The position numbers were made by a program, and so were the translations under genes. Under the pieces are notes generated by a model. That model did not search any database and was not told where the DNA came from. It saw only the letters and a list, made by a program, of their open reading frames with translations. A stretch of 64,000 bases of DNA from Akebia trifoliata (taxonomy: Eukaryota; Streptophyta; Magnoliopsida; Ranunculales; Lardizabalaceae). The DNA lies in the NCBI GenBank assembly GCA_017979445.1, contig CM030713.1, positions 26,519,163-26,583,162 of the forward strand. The letters are read 5' to 3'. Shown here one piece after another: positions 1 to 10,820 of this stretch (its first letter is position 1; the number at the start of each line of letters is the position of its first letter).

Positions 1-50
1 TTCTATGCATGGGAGTGGTCTGAATTGAAGTGTCATACCAACATTGCTTC

Positions 51-424
51 TAGGGGTGGCTAAATTGGAACCAAGCTGACATAGGTCGGTTCCATTAAAT
101 AAGAACCATAACCAAACCAAGATGTATGGGTTGCTAATGTCCTGTAAATCTAGTTGGAAACAACATATTTTAATTAAAAAAATAAACTATAAATATAAAA
201 TTTCAAGTTATAAATCATTGATCTATTTATTAAAAAATATAATTAATTTATCTATAAAAGTTCATTAGTCTTCTTAAATCTTAAAATAATTTATAATAAA
301 TTAATATATTTATTTATTATATAAGGATTCGGTTCTATACAAGTCTTTTGAACTGAGAACCAAACCAACCTAAAACCATTGCTTTGGTTCGGTTCTCAGT
401 TTGAACCAGATCAAGTTGCACCTA
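51..424. repeat. hAT-like MITE, 'GGTTCGGTTC' family, copy 1
   Basis: The left end reads TAGGGGTGGC and the right end reads GCACCTA, an imperfect inverted pair. The inner part carries GGTTCGGTTCT and AACCAAACC blocks in opposite orientation. Flanking 8-mers ATTGCTTC and TTTGCTTT agree at 6 of 8 positions and look like a decayed target duplication. Better-preserved relatives lie at 13825-14270 and 17556-17895. No coding capacity is seen, so this is a non-autonomous element. Confidence 0.6.
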
Positions 425-502
425 TTTGCTTTTGTTTCTGATACAAGACCTGGGTCCATCCAAAAAGCTCATTCCAGCAGTATGAACAACAGTTAAATTG
501 GA

Positions 503-917
503 GGCCTGGTTTTAAAGCTCGGTTTCACTTCTTGGCTCATTCATTGGACGAGATCGAGTTATTTCAGGCAAGTCAACTCGTCTTGGATGAGATAAACCAT
601 TTAACTCTGTTACCAATTATTTATTCATATATATGAAAATAATTATATATTTTTATATATAAAATAAGTTGGATCAGAAGATGTTTGGTTATAAAATCAT
701 ATTTATTTAGATTATATGAATTTAATTAATAAAAAAATATTTAAGTAAAAATATACAAAATCCCAGTTGAGTAGGCCAAGTTTCCTTGACTCAGAAGAGA
801 TTTTAAAAATCGCGTCCGAGCTATGAGAGGCCACGTCTATCCATCTTGTTCATGGACGATATCGACATGACTCGGGGCAAGTCTTGTCGGTCTCAGACAA
901 GATTTGAAACCATGATT
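503..917. repeat. Degenerate repeat with CATGGTTTNAAA-type ends
   Basis: The left end has GGTTTTAAAGCTCGG and the right end has GAAACCATG, so the ends are inverted relatives. The interior repeats words such as GACGAGATCGAG and AACTCGTCTTGG. Similar sequence occurs in the introns of the release-factor gene (38575-38711, 38958-39121, 39193-39385) and near 51040-51260. Boundaries are approximate. Confidence 0.4.
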
Positions 918-987
918 AGAGCTCCCCTTAAAATTGCTTTAGCATTATTTCAACAACTGTGAAATGTGTATAATTGCTGCACATATT

Positions 988-1170
988 CTATCGAAATGTA
1001 AGGGAACTTAGAAAGGGATCACCCATGATCCTGAAAACTAGTCCACGAAACACTTCATCATCGCTAGCAAATCTTTCCATTGTCACTTGAGGATTCTTAA
1101 GATCAGAACCAACGCTTGATTGATCCGATGGTACAGATTGTTTGACCAGTGTTTTTTCAAATTCTTCCAT
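988..1170 (-). other. Possible coding exon or gene fragment (60 codons), unrecognised
   Basis: An ATG-started frame encodes a hydrophilic, acidic peptide beginning MEEFEKTLVKQ and containing an ERFASDDEVFRGLVFRIMG stretch. Its amino-acid mix is unlike the repeat-derived frames around it. A plausible splice donor (ATGG, then GTGATC) follows the RIM codons at 1023/1022, which would make a 148-base exon of a gene running off the left edge. No following exon was found between 1 and 987, most of which is repeat. I do not recognise the family. It may be an exon, an isolated pseudogene fragment or chance. Confidence 0.25.
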
Positions 1171-1305
1171 TTAAATGATTGATGGGCACATGCATGGTAT
1201 GACATTTCTCCAAGGGGTGTGGCGCTGATCCGAAGGGCTAAGTCAAACATACTACATAACTGGATAACTACCCTAACTACATGATCTAATATTAATTAAC
1301 ATAAA

Positions 1306-1538
1306 GAGTAGTGATAATCTGACTACCCCACGTGGCTCACTCAATCGGCTCTCCTAATGTGACAACTTCGGGAATCATAAATCTGTGTACCACAGGATAT
1401 ACAGTTCCCTAGAATACACATTTTTATGAGGAAGTGTAATTTTGTATCACAAGACATACAGATCTACGATTCCCAAAATTGCCACGACAGGAGAGTCGAT
1501 TGAGTGTATCACGTGGGGTAGTCAGGTTATCACGATTC
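1306..1538. mobile_element. Mutator-like MITE, 'GAGTCGTGATAATCTGAC' family, copy 1
   Basis: The two arms form a long inverted repeat: the left arm begins GAGTAGTGATAATCTGAC and the reverse complement of the right end begins GAATCGTGATAACCTGAC. Pairing continues through the CACGTGG, CAATCG and CTCTCCT blocks. The element is flanked by an exact 9-bp direct repeat TAACATAAA (1297-1305 and 1539-1547). A 9-bp target duplication points to Mutator-type transposition. There is no coding capacity. Confidence 0.8.
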
Positions 1539-1547
1539 TAACATAAA

Positions 1548-2189
1548 ATATGATTTGATGCCTATAGTTTTTTATTTTTTATTTTCCGGACATCATGCTT
1601 GCCTTAGTAGCTACTTTGCCTTCTATTGTGCCACATTTTAAGCGATTTTAGATTTAGAGAACATGTGAAATTTTTTAACAAATATCGAGACATGTATTCT
1701 TTTTAATATTTGGCTCACCAATGGAAAAAATTTCAACATGTTTTATATTTTATTGTGTTGGCCCACCTGTGGATGATAAGTAAAGAGGTGGCCAACTTAT
1801 TTTTGTAGGGTCCAGATATATTTAAGTACCTATTCTTTCGGTTGGTGAGGCCACATAAAATACTATTTAAGATGATCAATCATAACCTGAATTGTCGAAT
1901 TAATATATAAATCGGCCTTCATAGAGTATCCTTAACCATCTTACTCGATTTTCTTTAGTTTATTGTCTCTTAGAATTATTCTTAGAATTTTTTTTTTTTT
2001 TTCAAATGCATTTGTTTCTAATTTTATCTTTGCAAATGCTCAATTTTTATTAACATGATGTTTCTTCACTGTTGAACATTCAACTCATAAAGCTTCGTTG
2101 GTCTTACTCCATAAAACATTTGATCGATGCATGAAAAAATTATATGGTAGTGAGACGAACTTTATTTTACAGAGTTGAACATTTTTTAT
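1548..2189. other. Intergenic, AT-rich, no feature seen
   Basis: No gene, tRNA or clear element end was recognised. The stretch holds homopolymer T runs (about 1989-2002) and short unmatched AT-rich sequence. Confidence 0.5.
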
Positions 2190-2285
2190 ATTTTTTCTTT
2201 TTGGATCGACAAGCTGGACTTGAACCCCGACCTCAAAGTTGTTTTGCAATGTTTAAAACCAATTGAGTTATGTGTCTAAGGCCAA
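2190..2285 (-). mobile_element. Short tRNA-like SINE candidate
   Basis: Read on the minus strand, ACTCAATTGGTTTTAAA resembles an internal pol III A box. About 35 bases on, GGGGTTCAAGTCC fits the B-box pattern GGTTCRANTCC. The copy ends in an A-rich tail (the T-rich stretch at 2190-2211 on the plus strand). Target duplications were not found. A similar copy lies at 8456-8530. Confidence 0.45.
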
Positions 2286-3393
2286 TGAAGTGGAATGTTG
2301 GGTAGTAAAAAAATATATATATATCATATTAATAAATTGAGTACAATAGAGATGAGGATGTTGAGATGGTTTGGTGAAAAGATTAAGAAAGAAAAATTAG
2401 AAATAAGTGCATTTGAGAACGTATAAAAGTAGTTCTAATATGTGATAAACTAAGAGAAAGTTTTCAGATGGTTTGAAAAATCTTCAATGAAGATCAATTA
2501 TAACTTTAATCAGAAACAAGAAAAAAATAAAAAAAAAATCAAGTTGAAATTTCTAAAAGAGAGAATTAAAAACTCAAAAGTCAAAGGTAGATTGAAACAG
2601 TAAAATCTAGATACATATGAACACAATTTTAATCCAAATCAACTATGATGATGAGCACATAGTTTTAGATTTGTGGGAGTGGTGAAGGGTGGGCCCATGC
2701 TAGGATGACTCTCAACAGAATCCAATGTTTTCAAACCCATGTGACATGTGACGTACCATTGCTTTGCAATTTCTTCTCCCAAGTCCCAACCAGCCAAATT
2801 AAATTAATTTAGCTGACTCTCTCTCTTCTTTCTTTTGGAAATAATCTTTAATAATTCGTTGGGGAGACGTTTCTGAAGACAGGGACTGCTGGTTTGTGTC
2901 TCCACTCCACATGACCTGTTACAATCATTGGGCCACCATTTTCTTATTTTCCGCTTGCCCTTCCAAAAAAAATGGAAGAAAAAAAAAATCGATGACCACA
3001 CATGGGAATGGCTATGAAGTTGTCAACCAATAACCAAATTGTTAGGCCTTGTGTGACCCTTTGTCTCTAGCAGGGGCACTTGCCCAATATTAACTCAGTG
3101 AGCCGGAATCATAAATAACTCATTTTCAAGTCACGAAACAATAATTCACCCGATATTTTAATATTTACAAAAATGAATCTATTTTTTAAAAGATTACCAA
3201 AATCAAATTAAGTCATTGGACTGTCCAATGTTTTAATCATTAAAGGGGTATTTTTGGTAAAATAATGTATTAAACACATTAAAACGTTGGACAGTTCAGT
3301 GAGTTACTAAAATGCTGGATTATCTAACGACTTAATTCATTTTTGGTAATTTTTGAAAAATTAGAATCTTTTTATATAAAGGGTCCCTATCCG
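2286..3393. other. Intergenic sequence, no gene seen
   Basis: The stretch is AT-rich. It contains an inverted arrangement of AGTCATTGGACTGTCCAAT-like words around 3205-3330 (one arm near 3210-3235, the other near 3280-3330), probably a small degraded inverted-repeat element. Nothing coding was recognised. Confidence 0.4.
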
Positions 3394-3745
3394 TGGCCAA
3401 CAGTTTGACAAACATTTTGGCAAACACTTTTTCAAACATGGGTTAGAGGTCTTGGAATGGGCTGATTTTTGGTGAGGATGATCTCTACGGTGAGGAGATC
3501 ATCCTCACCAAAAATCAGCTCATTCCAAAACTTCTAGCCCCATTTTACAAGTTGCAAAATCGTGAACCGTCCATTTTTTGTAAACCATTTTTGATGAGGT
3601 TAGAAGTTTTGGAATGGGCTGATTTTTGGTGATGATGATCTCCTCACCATAGAGATCATCCTCACCAAAAATCAGCCCATTCCAAGACCTCTAACCCATG
3701 TTTTGAAAAATGTGTTTGCCAAAATGTTTGCCAAACTGTTGGCCA
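3394..3745. mobile_element. Nested-palindrome MITE, copy 1 (most intact)
   Basis: The termini are near-perfect inverted repeats: TGGCCAACAGTTTGACAAAC at the left against TGGCCAACAGTTTGGCAAAC as reverse complement of the right. The outer arms are more than 100 bases long. Each arm also contains its own near-perfect hairpin (about 3460-3527 and 3614-3685), built on GGCTGATTTTTGGTGAGGATGATC and its reverse complement, shown here only as a description of the block. There is no coding capacity. Copies related to it lie at 32761-33090 and about 56996-57148. Clear target duplications were not found. Confidence 0.75.
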
Positions 3746-3810
3746 TTGAACGCTACTCTTATATAAATATTAAAAAATGTATCCACTTTTAATAATTTAA
3801 CCTGTTTTGT

Positions 3811-4135
3811 AGAGAACTTCTATTGATACATCAACTTTTACTTATAACACACCAACTAAGCATATAAACAAGAGATATTTTCCAAAACGTGCACAACTTT
3901 TGCAAAAATTTCAATTCCAGTACACTGATAATTTTAGTTCCCAAAACATGTTTTTCGGGTGAGTTCACTGGCGATTGTGATGGTAAAAATACATTTTGGG
4001 AATTAAAATGAACAATGTATTTGACTCGAAATTTTTTCATATTCAACACACGAAACAATAATTTACCCTATGAACAATCATTTGATTTCAAAAAGGATTT
4101 GTGTGTTACAAGTAAAAGTTGTATAAAGTGTTGAA
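3811..4135. repeat. MITE, 'CACACCAACTTTTACT' family, copy 1
   Basis: The left end reads AGAGAACTTCTATTGATACA followed by TCAACTTTTACTTATAACAC. The right end has GTGTGTTACAAGTAAAAGTTG, the inverted counterpart. The ends are shared with copies at 11298, 14640, 41241, 46395, 55671, 57676 and 62777. The interiors differ in length and no coding sequence is present. Confidence 0.55.
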
Positions 4136-5431
4136 TATATGTTCATGGCCTAGAAAGTCATTTTTAAGGCCCAAATTACAAAGATTGTAAGTTTAATCAT
4201 ATGTTAAATCCCCTAAATAGATATAATTCATTAATAGTCTATGTTTATTATTGTTTTCAAATAATTTGTGATTTATGACTTAATTTTGGTTATTTATTTG
4301 TATAGGTAAAAGTCATGAAATCCAAAAGAATCAATCAAAATGGATAAGAGAGTCCAGTACACTCACGAGCTCAAAAGAAAGTCCCAGATGAAAGATTAGG
4401 CATGTTGAGCCCATATTGACTACGACGCGATGTGATCGATAGGTACTGCTTTGGGATTCGTGCAGACTTATGATGGTGTAAATTGTTGTGTGATAAACTA
4501 GGGTTTGAAGTTTTATTATGTACAAAAGTTCTCCGAATCTATGAAATTTTAATCTGGTATCTACAAATAAGATACCAAACTAGAGTTAGAAAAACATTAG
4601 AGGCCTCTCATATCTTCTTCTTCTACTTCCTTTCTTCTATTTTCAATTTTAGGATTTTAATTTTACTTTCAATTTGAACTTTGAAATTGAAAAAAAGATA
4701 ATGCCAGTTTTAAATTAAGATCAATAAAATAAGATTGTTTCTCTATTATCTAAGCTCTTATTTTCTCTTTAATCTTTGATTTTATTGTTCTTGTGATGAT
4801 CAGTGGCTAGACCTCCGTTAGAGATGTCGATGAAGCCATGAGTAAGAATATCTTAATCAGTTTATTTTTGTTTTGTATTTTTGTTTCAATATTTACATAT
4901 GATGATGTTTTACTAGCTAGTCATTAAATCTAGTTTATGATTTCTTTAATTTTGATGATTTATACTTGATCATTTCAAGATAAAACATGTTTTATTAAGA
5001 GTAATCATAGGTTTTTTTTTTTTTTTTTTAAATGATTTTTTCTCTCTAAAGATTAATCACAAATTTCAAATCTATATTTGTGCTTAAAAAGGATTCAATA
5101 TTCCGATCCAACAACATTAGATTTGTTTGTTGGATCAAAGATAAAAATCAAACACGGACCATTTGATAAGATAATTTGTTCCTGGTGAATTCGACCAATT
5201 TAAACCTTTTTACATGGTGATTTCTACTTTTCCTATTTTTAATCCTTTCAAATCAATTTTAAATCGGTTATCTTATCTCTAATCATTTTAAGTTAAAAAT
5301 CGTTAGATTAATGTTGTTTATGTGGATCGATCCTTGCTTATCAAATTTTTTAATATTTTACTTTTTTTTTTAATTTTGCATGATAATTTGCGATGAACAA
5401 TATACATGAGAATTTGGACGATATATGGTGC
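4136..5431. other. Intergenic AT-rich sequence, no gene seen
   Basis: Only short frames without family resemblance occur here. T runs at about 5011-5030 and 5363-5372 are the main low-complexity features. Confidence 0.5.
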
Positions 5432-5500
5432 TCTACGAGGCAAGTTGCCTCACTCTTGCTAGTTAGGCCTATGGGTCCGAATCCCATCAGTAAAAAAAAT
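5432..5500 (+). mobile_element. Short tRNA-like SINE candidate (plus strand)
   Basis: GCAAGTTGCCTCACTCTTGC is followed by GGGTCCGAATCCCATC, a good B-box match (GGTCCGAATCC), and then by an A-rich tail. The upstream words recur on the minus strand near 23290-23330. It is not a functional tRNA, because no cloverleaf can be drawn. Confidence 0.4.
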
Positions 5501-6185
5501 CATAATTTTTCTTTTACATCAATGAATTTTCATTGGAGTGCACCTCTGATGGTATGTGAAGTGTGAATCTCTAGTGGTATTTGGCGTACTTTTTTTTTTA
5601 TCCAAGGAATTGGCATTAGTTTCATTATCTCGTTGAGGCTTTATGTTGATTACTATAATCTCTTGACTCTTATTTGAAATGTTTTCTAATTTTTTTAATA
5701 AATTATAAGATTCAAATCTACTAGAAGCTCAAGTATGCTTGAGTTATTTATTGAAAATTCAAGGGCATGATACCCCGAGATCTATTATAAAACAAACAAC
5801 TTTTTTCAACTCTTATCTCTAAAGTGTACTCATGAGATGATAAGTGTGGGATGTAAAACTTCTTTTAAAAAGTTTTATCAGAAGCTTTATTTGGCAGAGT
5901 TCTTTATATCATGTGTCCTCGCTAATTTAGAATTCGACAGTTTTCTTTTCTCTTTTTCTAATAACAGCAAGGGAAAATTTTTATATTGCTCATAACTTTT
6001 TTAAATATAAAATTATTATGTTTTATGAATGACTCATTAAAACACACGCGCGGTCTATACGAGCAAAGAAAAAGATCTATGGTTCTGTGCACTTGTCACG
6101 TCAATCACGTACATATTAAGTTCATATTTTCAAATTAGATTATAATGACTCTTTATGAATATCAATTCACGGAATTAATCTCAAT

Positions 6186-6467
6186 CAAGGGCAAAGCTAG
6201 TAAGGAGCTAGTGGGGGCAATTGCCTCCGTAGAACTTTGAGACACCTGTATATTTTCAACTAATGACAAGCGCCATTTGTCCTCAATCCCTCACCTCCCT
6301 CCCCATTTGCCCTCACACCCTCATCTCCCTCCAATTTTTGCACCCACACCCTCAACTCCCTCCAATCGTATTTTTCAACACAAATAATTTTTCCATCATT
6401 CAAGTTTTTCGATTGTACAATTAACCATAGTTTGCCCCCACTACAAGAAAATCCTGGCTCCGTCCCA
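6186..6467. mobile_element. hAT-like MITE, 'GGGCGGAGCTAG...GTGGGGGCAA' family, copy 1
   Basis: The left end carries AGGGCAAAGCTAG and then GTGGGGGCAATTGCC. The right end carries TTTGCCCCCACTACAAG and then GGCTCCGTCCC. These are inverted relatives. Flanking AATCTCAAT and AATCTCAAC match at 8 positions, as expected for a hAT-type 8-bp duplication. Siblings: 12346-12710, 15890-16237, 18738-18985, 30544-31656, 34308-34635 and 60811-61169. Confidence 0.65.
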
Positions 6468-7352
6468 AATCTCAACGTCTAGTGTCATAACTCAAAGGTT
6501 GATCGAATAAGTACATTGAAGAAAATTTATTTTATTGTCAATCATAAGAATCTAGAAAAATATTCATCGTCATAAAGATTTATATACATATTTCTAGGAA
6601 TTTATGATATAAAAATCACCATATTCATTCAACTAATTCCAAATATTTGAAATAAGAGTTTATTATTTTATTGTATTTTACTATTTCCCATCTCATCTAT
6701 CTTATGCATCCAAAGTTGTCTTCTAACAGATTGAAGTAGACAGAAGTCTCTCTTATTTCTCTTCCCATTTGGGCGGCTCGTTGGGCCTTATAAATTAAGA
6801 AAAGTCATAAATTTAATATTAAAACATATATATATTTTTTAAATATGAGAAAAACAAAAAACTTGGTTCTTGGGTTTACTTGATCGCAATTTGGGACTAT
6901 CGATGCCGCAATTTGCGGCTGGATTGTGGGCCGAATAAAGTTAAAGGAATTAATCATTTTTCAAAGACAACATATTAACATCGAAAAGTTTCGTCGATTT
7001 GACTAGTATTGCATCCTATTGGATCTAGAAAAAATTGAATACATGAGTAATATTTGCTTAATGGACCCTCAAATCTTTGGGAATTAAAGTTTTGATGATG
7101 ATTTTAAAATAAAGTCATGATAATTTTATTACCCATTAAATTAGATTTGAGTAATGTAATATATTAGTTTTGGTTGTTGATATATAGTGACTCGCAATAG
7201 CATTGTGTGTGTGCGCGCGCGCACAGAGAACCATCGATTTTCCTATATGTATAACACTCGAGCAAAAATATTTATGCTATTGAACATTTAAATACACTCT
7301 TAATTAGAGTTACGTTGTTTGTTATTTCAAGTCACTTTAGTATTTTTCATTT
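6468..7352. other. Intergenic; alternating purine-pyrimidine tract at about 7204-7225
   Basis: No gene was recognised. The notable feature is a run of about 22 alternating bases, (TG)n followed by (CG)n and CACA, in otherwise AT-rich DNA. Confidence 0.55.
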
Positions 7353-7528
7353 GAGTCGTGATGGGGTGACACGAACGAAGACACAAAGGTGACAAAATGA
7401 TGGGGTGTCGCATACTTTATCGTAGATGTTTTTCCGTGAGATACGAGTGAAAAGCATCCACAGTTATGTGCGCGCCACCACATCATTTTCGTCACCTTTG
7501 TGTCTCTGTTTGTATCATTCCAGCATTC
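7353..7528. repeat. Mutator-like MITE family, diverged member
   Basis: The left arm starts GAGTCGTGATGGGGTGACAC and contains GACACAAAGGTGACAAAATG. The right arm contains CATTTTCGTCACCTTTGTGTC, the inverted match. The GAGTCGTGAT terminus is shared with 44227-44375 and 62486-62641. A second palindromic unit follows at about 7570-7715, with inverted arms CTCACAAGTCTGACGTGG and CCACGTCAGACTTGTGAG. No clean 9-bp duplication was found. Confidence 0.5.
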
Positions 7529-7569
7529 TTCTTTTCATATATTTAATAAAAAGGGAAAATGCTGATATG

Positions 7570-7715
7570 ACAAAAATATTTACTACAATTCTCACAAGTC
7601 TGACGTGGGATGTGCACATAATCATAAATGCATTTTCTCACGATACAAGTAAAAACCATCTACAATTATGTATGCAAATCCACGTCAGACTTGTGAGAAT
7701 CACAGTAAAGCCTAC
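7570..7715. repeat. Palindromic element with CTCACAAGTCTGACGTGG arms
   Basis: The arms ATTCTCACAAGTCTGACGTG and CACGTCAGACTTGTGAGAAT are exact reverse complements of each other, about 100 bases apart. A second pair (GCACATAATCATAAATG and ATTATGTATGCAAATC) continues the stem loosely. Reading frames crossing it are products of the repeat, not genes. Confidence 0.55.
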
Positions 7716-8455
7716 GTCACCCCAGCACGACTCAATAGGAAAACATGTTGCGGTTCTCCATCAAAGAAGCGATTGATGTGAGTTGGATGTTTTTTTTTTG
7801 TTTTTTGTGCGTGTTGTTAATGTTTGCTTTTATTTACTACAATCCAAATATATAATCTCTTATTCTTCAATGATTTCCACTTAGATGTGGGTAATTGACA
7901 AATTTATAGAAATTTAAAAATTAAAATTAAAATTAAATCACTTTTTAAGGTTGGATTGTCAATTAATTAACTTTTCAATATGTAAGGAACACATGTAGAA
8001 AAGAAGATGATCCTTCTAGTATAAGAAGTTTGTATTATCATCCTTTGTTGTCCTAACTACATCCAAACCACTGGTAGTTCCTAGGGATTAAAAAAACACA
8101 TTTCAAAGGTCATCCAACGATCTAGACTTGAGAAAGTTAATGACTAACGATTGTGATAAATTATAATCATTTTCCAAATTAATAATAGAAAAGAGGCAAG
8201 CACAAGAACGTGCATGTATGATTTCGAAATTATAGGCCTAGATACGTTTTTAAAGTATTTATCAAAATGGATATTGACCCATTTAAGTATTTATTTACTT
8301 TTATCAACATGGATACCATTATACAGCTATTTTATAGAATTCACCTTTATATCCCTTGTTTTGAATTTTATACAAATAACATTTTATTTGAGATTCTGAA
8401 AAGAGTATTAGAAGGTTATATGTACCCTTTTTGATAAATATCTTAAAATTATATC

Positions 8456-8530
8456 TTTTTTTTTTTTTTTTTTTTTTTTGAGTAAACTGAACTTGAAACC
8501 ACGACAACAAAGCTGTTCTATGCCCATTTT
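8456..8530 (-). mobile_element. Short tRNA-like SINE candidate with A24 tail
   Basis: On the minus strand GGTTTCAAGTTCAG resembles the B box of the copy at 2190-2285, and the copy ends in 24 consecutive A (T run at 8456-8479 on the plus strand). The 5' part is eroded. Confidence 0.35.
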
Positions 8531-8880
8531 AAAAATGCATCTGAACCCGTAATTTCAACAAATATTCACCCCCGCTTTGGTAAATGAACTGCCTACGTTG
8601 GAAACTGTCTTCGACACTGAGATAATGCGGTGGCGCGCGTAAAGAACAGTAGATTCTTTATTTGTATCTCGAGAAAGAAAAACACTTTATACTTTATTAC
8701 TTTTTGGTACAATTTTACATACAACTAATACAAGCCTTAGTTACAAAACAAACCTTACCACTATGGTTCTACAACTTACATTTACTCATAAAACTCACGT
8801 TTTATTTTTAAAAACACATAAAATATTGAAAATTCAAGCACAAGAAGACCATATATATATTATATTTTAAAAGCTAATAA

Positions 8881-9486
8881 TTAAGCTTGATTTCTTGTGG
8901 CGAACCGATTAACCAACGCAAGAGCATTGCTAGTGACCTGTGCCACATTTACAACTCTACCACTAATCTCAGCCTTGACATTAACATCCAAAGCTTGACC
9001 TTGAAACCCATCCAGACAAGTATTCTCATCTGTCAGTGCAGCACTCACCCATGTCTGCACATTACTTATGTGCCACATGAAGCTCTGTCTACTACTTGAT
9101 CGGCTCATGTTACCCAGCTCTCCAATCGATCGGCTTAGCCGATCCACACTATCACTCATATTCTCCAAACAATCCTTAACAGCTCCATATTCTCTACCCT
9201 TCATTCCCTTAGCTTTGACCATCTTTGATACAAATGCTGCGGTTGATCGAGCCTTGGTTAGGCTTACTGATAAAGCTGTTTGAGCCAATTGTTTTGGACT
9301 TTGTTGGATTGTGTTGGCGTAAGTTGAGAGAGATTCGACACATAGCGCAGGATAACGCGTGGCGCTACACGAGGCCTTGATGAAGTCTGTTGGACTAGTA
9401 GAAGGTCCAACTGCGGATGTATCTGATATGTAGAGAAAGGAGAAGAAGAGGAGGACTAGGAGAAGGGAAAGGCTAAGTCTTGCCAT
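8881..9486 (-). CDS. Plant invertase/pectin methylesterase inhibitor (PMEI) family protein
   Basis: A single-exon frame of 201 residues, within the usual length of this family. Residues 1-25 form a signal peptide (MARLS, then a leucine-rich core ending near DTSA), so the product is expected in the cell wall. The mature part has the four conserved cysteines, C40 and C49 (in KASC-SATRYPALC), C106 (VKDC) and C157 (NTC), which in known members pair 1-2 and 3-4 in a four-helix bundle. The SNVQTWVSAALTDENTCLDGF segment is typical of PMEI-like proteins; they bind and inhibit pectin methylesterases, or vacuolar/apoplastic invertases in a sister group. The sequence resembles what I recall of Arabidopsis PMEI9/At1g62770 more than invertase inhibitors, but target specificity cannot be read from sequence. 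The start is the first ATG, 58 bases below a TATA box. The gene stands alone. Confidence 0.92.
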   Translation of the reverse strand: MARLSLSLLLVLLFFSFLYISDTSAVGPSTSPTDFIKASCSATRYPALCVESLSTYANTIQQSPKQLAQTALSVSLTKARSTAAFVSKMVKAKGMKGREYGAVKDCLENMSDSVDRLSRSIGELGNMSRSSSRQSFMWHISNVQTWVSAALTDENTCLDGFQGQALDVNVKAEISGRVVNVAQVTSNALALVNRFATRNQA

Positions 9487-9543
9487 GTGTTTAGAGATGG
9501 GTTAGGAAGTTTTAGAGGTTGAGAGGTTTAATGGTTTATTATA

Positions 9544-9553
9544 CCTTTTATAG
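9544..9553 (-). promoter_or_regulatory. TATA box of the PMEI-like gene
   Basis: Minus-strand CTATAAAAGG, a near-ideal plant TATA box, lies 58 bases upstream of the PMEI start codon. That leaves room for a 5' leader of about 25-30 bases. Confidence 0.7.
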
Positions 9554-10820
9554 AGGACTTGAAAAAGCTTGATACACACATTCACACTTGACTAATGATA
9601 TAAAGATACGCTACGCCTTACGCGGTCGGTTAGTAAGTGTTCGACGTGGCAAAAGCACTCGATCGTACATCTTTATTCTTGTCTATCCCGAAGAAAAATA
9701 TCTATAATTCAATGCATTTGTCACGTCAATTGCGTACGGTGTTTAACGTGTACATTCACACTTACCTGAAAGAATAAAAACATTCACACTTACTCAGAAG
9801 AGTAAAATATAGTGTCTGGTACTCTGGGCAGACACCCTAGACTTCAATCCTTATTAGGGCAGCTGAGGTGGTTGGATAGAAAGGCTTTTATATCTACCTG
9901 TTGAACCACCTCATATCTGGTACGCGTGGCAAACTAAATAAGGTTTGTTTTCTTTTTTTTTTCATTTTATGATGATTTCTTGAGATGGGATCAATCCCAA
10001 TCTAATTTTATAATATGTAATATAATGCCAGAATCCAAACTTATTATAATGTACGTGTACAATGTGCGGTTTGGATGCAGTTTCACCACATTTGAGACAT
10101 CCCTCTTGAATCGATCCACACCATTGAGAACAAGTTGACATATTGGTAGTAATGTTCATTTGACATACGATCCAGAATTATGTCTCGTTCACGGTAACAA
10201 TGTTAGGTGCCTATATGACACATTTTTATTAGAATTCAAACCCATCGAACTGCATGCACAATTGGGTTAAGAACCTTAGGTGTCCTAAACTCCAACAAAA
10301 ACATATCATGTAAACACCTTACCTTTATTATATAAATATGGTCACCGTTCTCGATCCTTACTCTATGACATAGGGGTGATTGACTACACAAAAATGTATT
10401 ATATAACATGCTAACAAACAACCATATCACTCTACATGAGTTGGTTGAGTCCAGTGCAACGTCAACATTGGCCAGATTGGACATATGTTTGACATCCCCT
10501 AATATTATATTTGTGGAGCATTCTATAATACATCTTGACGTTTTGAAAAAGTTCGTTTGAAGGCAAAGGTACCAACTTCGTCACCTTCAACCTGGAATGC
10601 AATTGTATATTTCACCTCCAAAGATAAAGGGAAATCAACCAAATTCATATTAAAGCCTGGGTTCTAGGCAGAACAAAAATATCTTGTACCCACAATTTAT
10701 ATAGGTCTCTAGTGAATTAGACCAAGGATGATTTAGACTGATTTGATAAGCTTTCAATTTGGTTTCCTGCGAGAACTCCTAACATTTGATCCTAAATTAT
10801 CAGATCATTGCATATCGAAT
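9554..10820. other. Intergenic, repeat fragments, no gene seen
   Basis: About 9595-9770 carries a degraded member of the GAGTCGTGAT MITE family (AATATCTATAATTC and GCATTTGTCACGTCAATTGCG blocks, compare 6060-6120 and 62525-62600). At about 9870-9915 is an inverted pair, GAGGTGGTT and AACCACCTC. No coding region is supported. Confidence 0.45.

Noticed and set aside
3394..3745. CRISPR-like array from repeated GATGATCTCCTCACC words
   Set aside because: The repeats are inverted hairpin arms of one element, not regularly spaced direct repeats, and the DNA is plant nuclear.
5432..5500. Possible tRNA gene
   Set aside because: The B-box-like GGTCCGAATCC is present, but acceptor, D and anticodon stems cannot be paired; it has an A-rich tail like a SINE.
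6260..6475. 71-codon glycine-rich frame on the minus strand
   Set aside because: Lies in the GGGCGGAG-type MITE and is repeated, broken, in its siblings.
7426..7776. 116-codon open frame on the plus strand
   Set aside because: It runs through two palindromic MITE units (7353-7528, 7570-7715); its length follows from the repeat and the peptide resembles no family.
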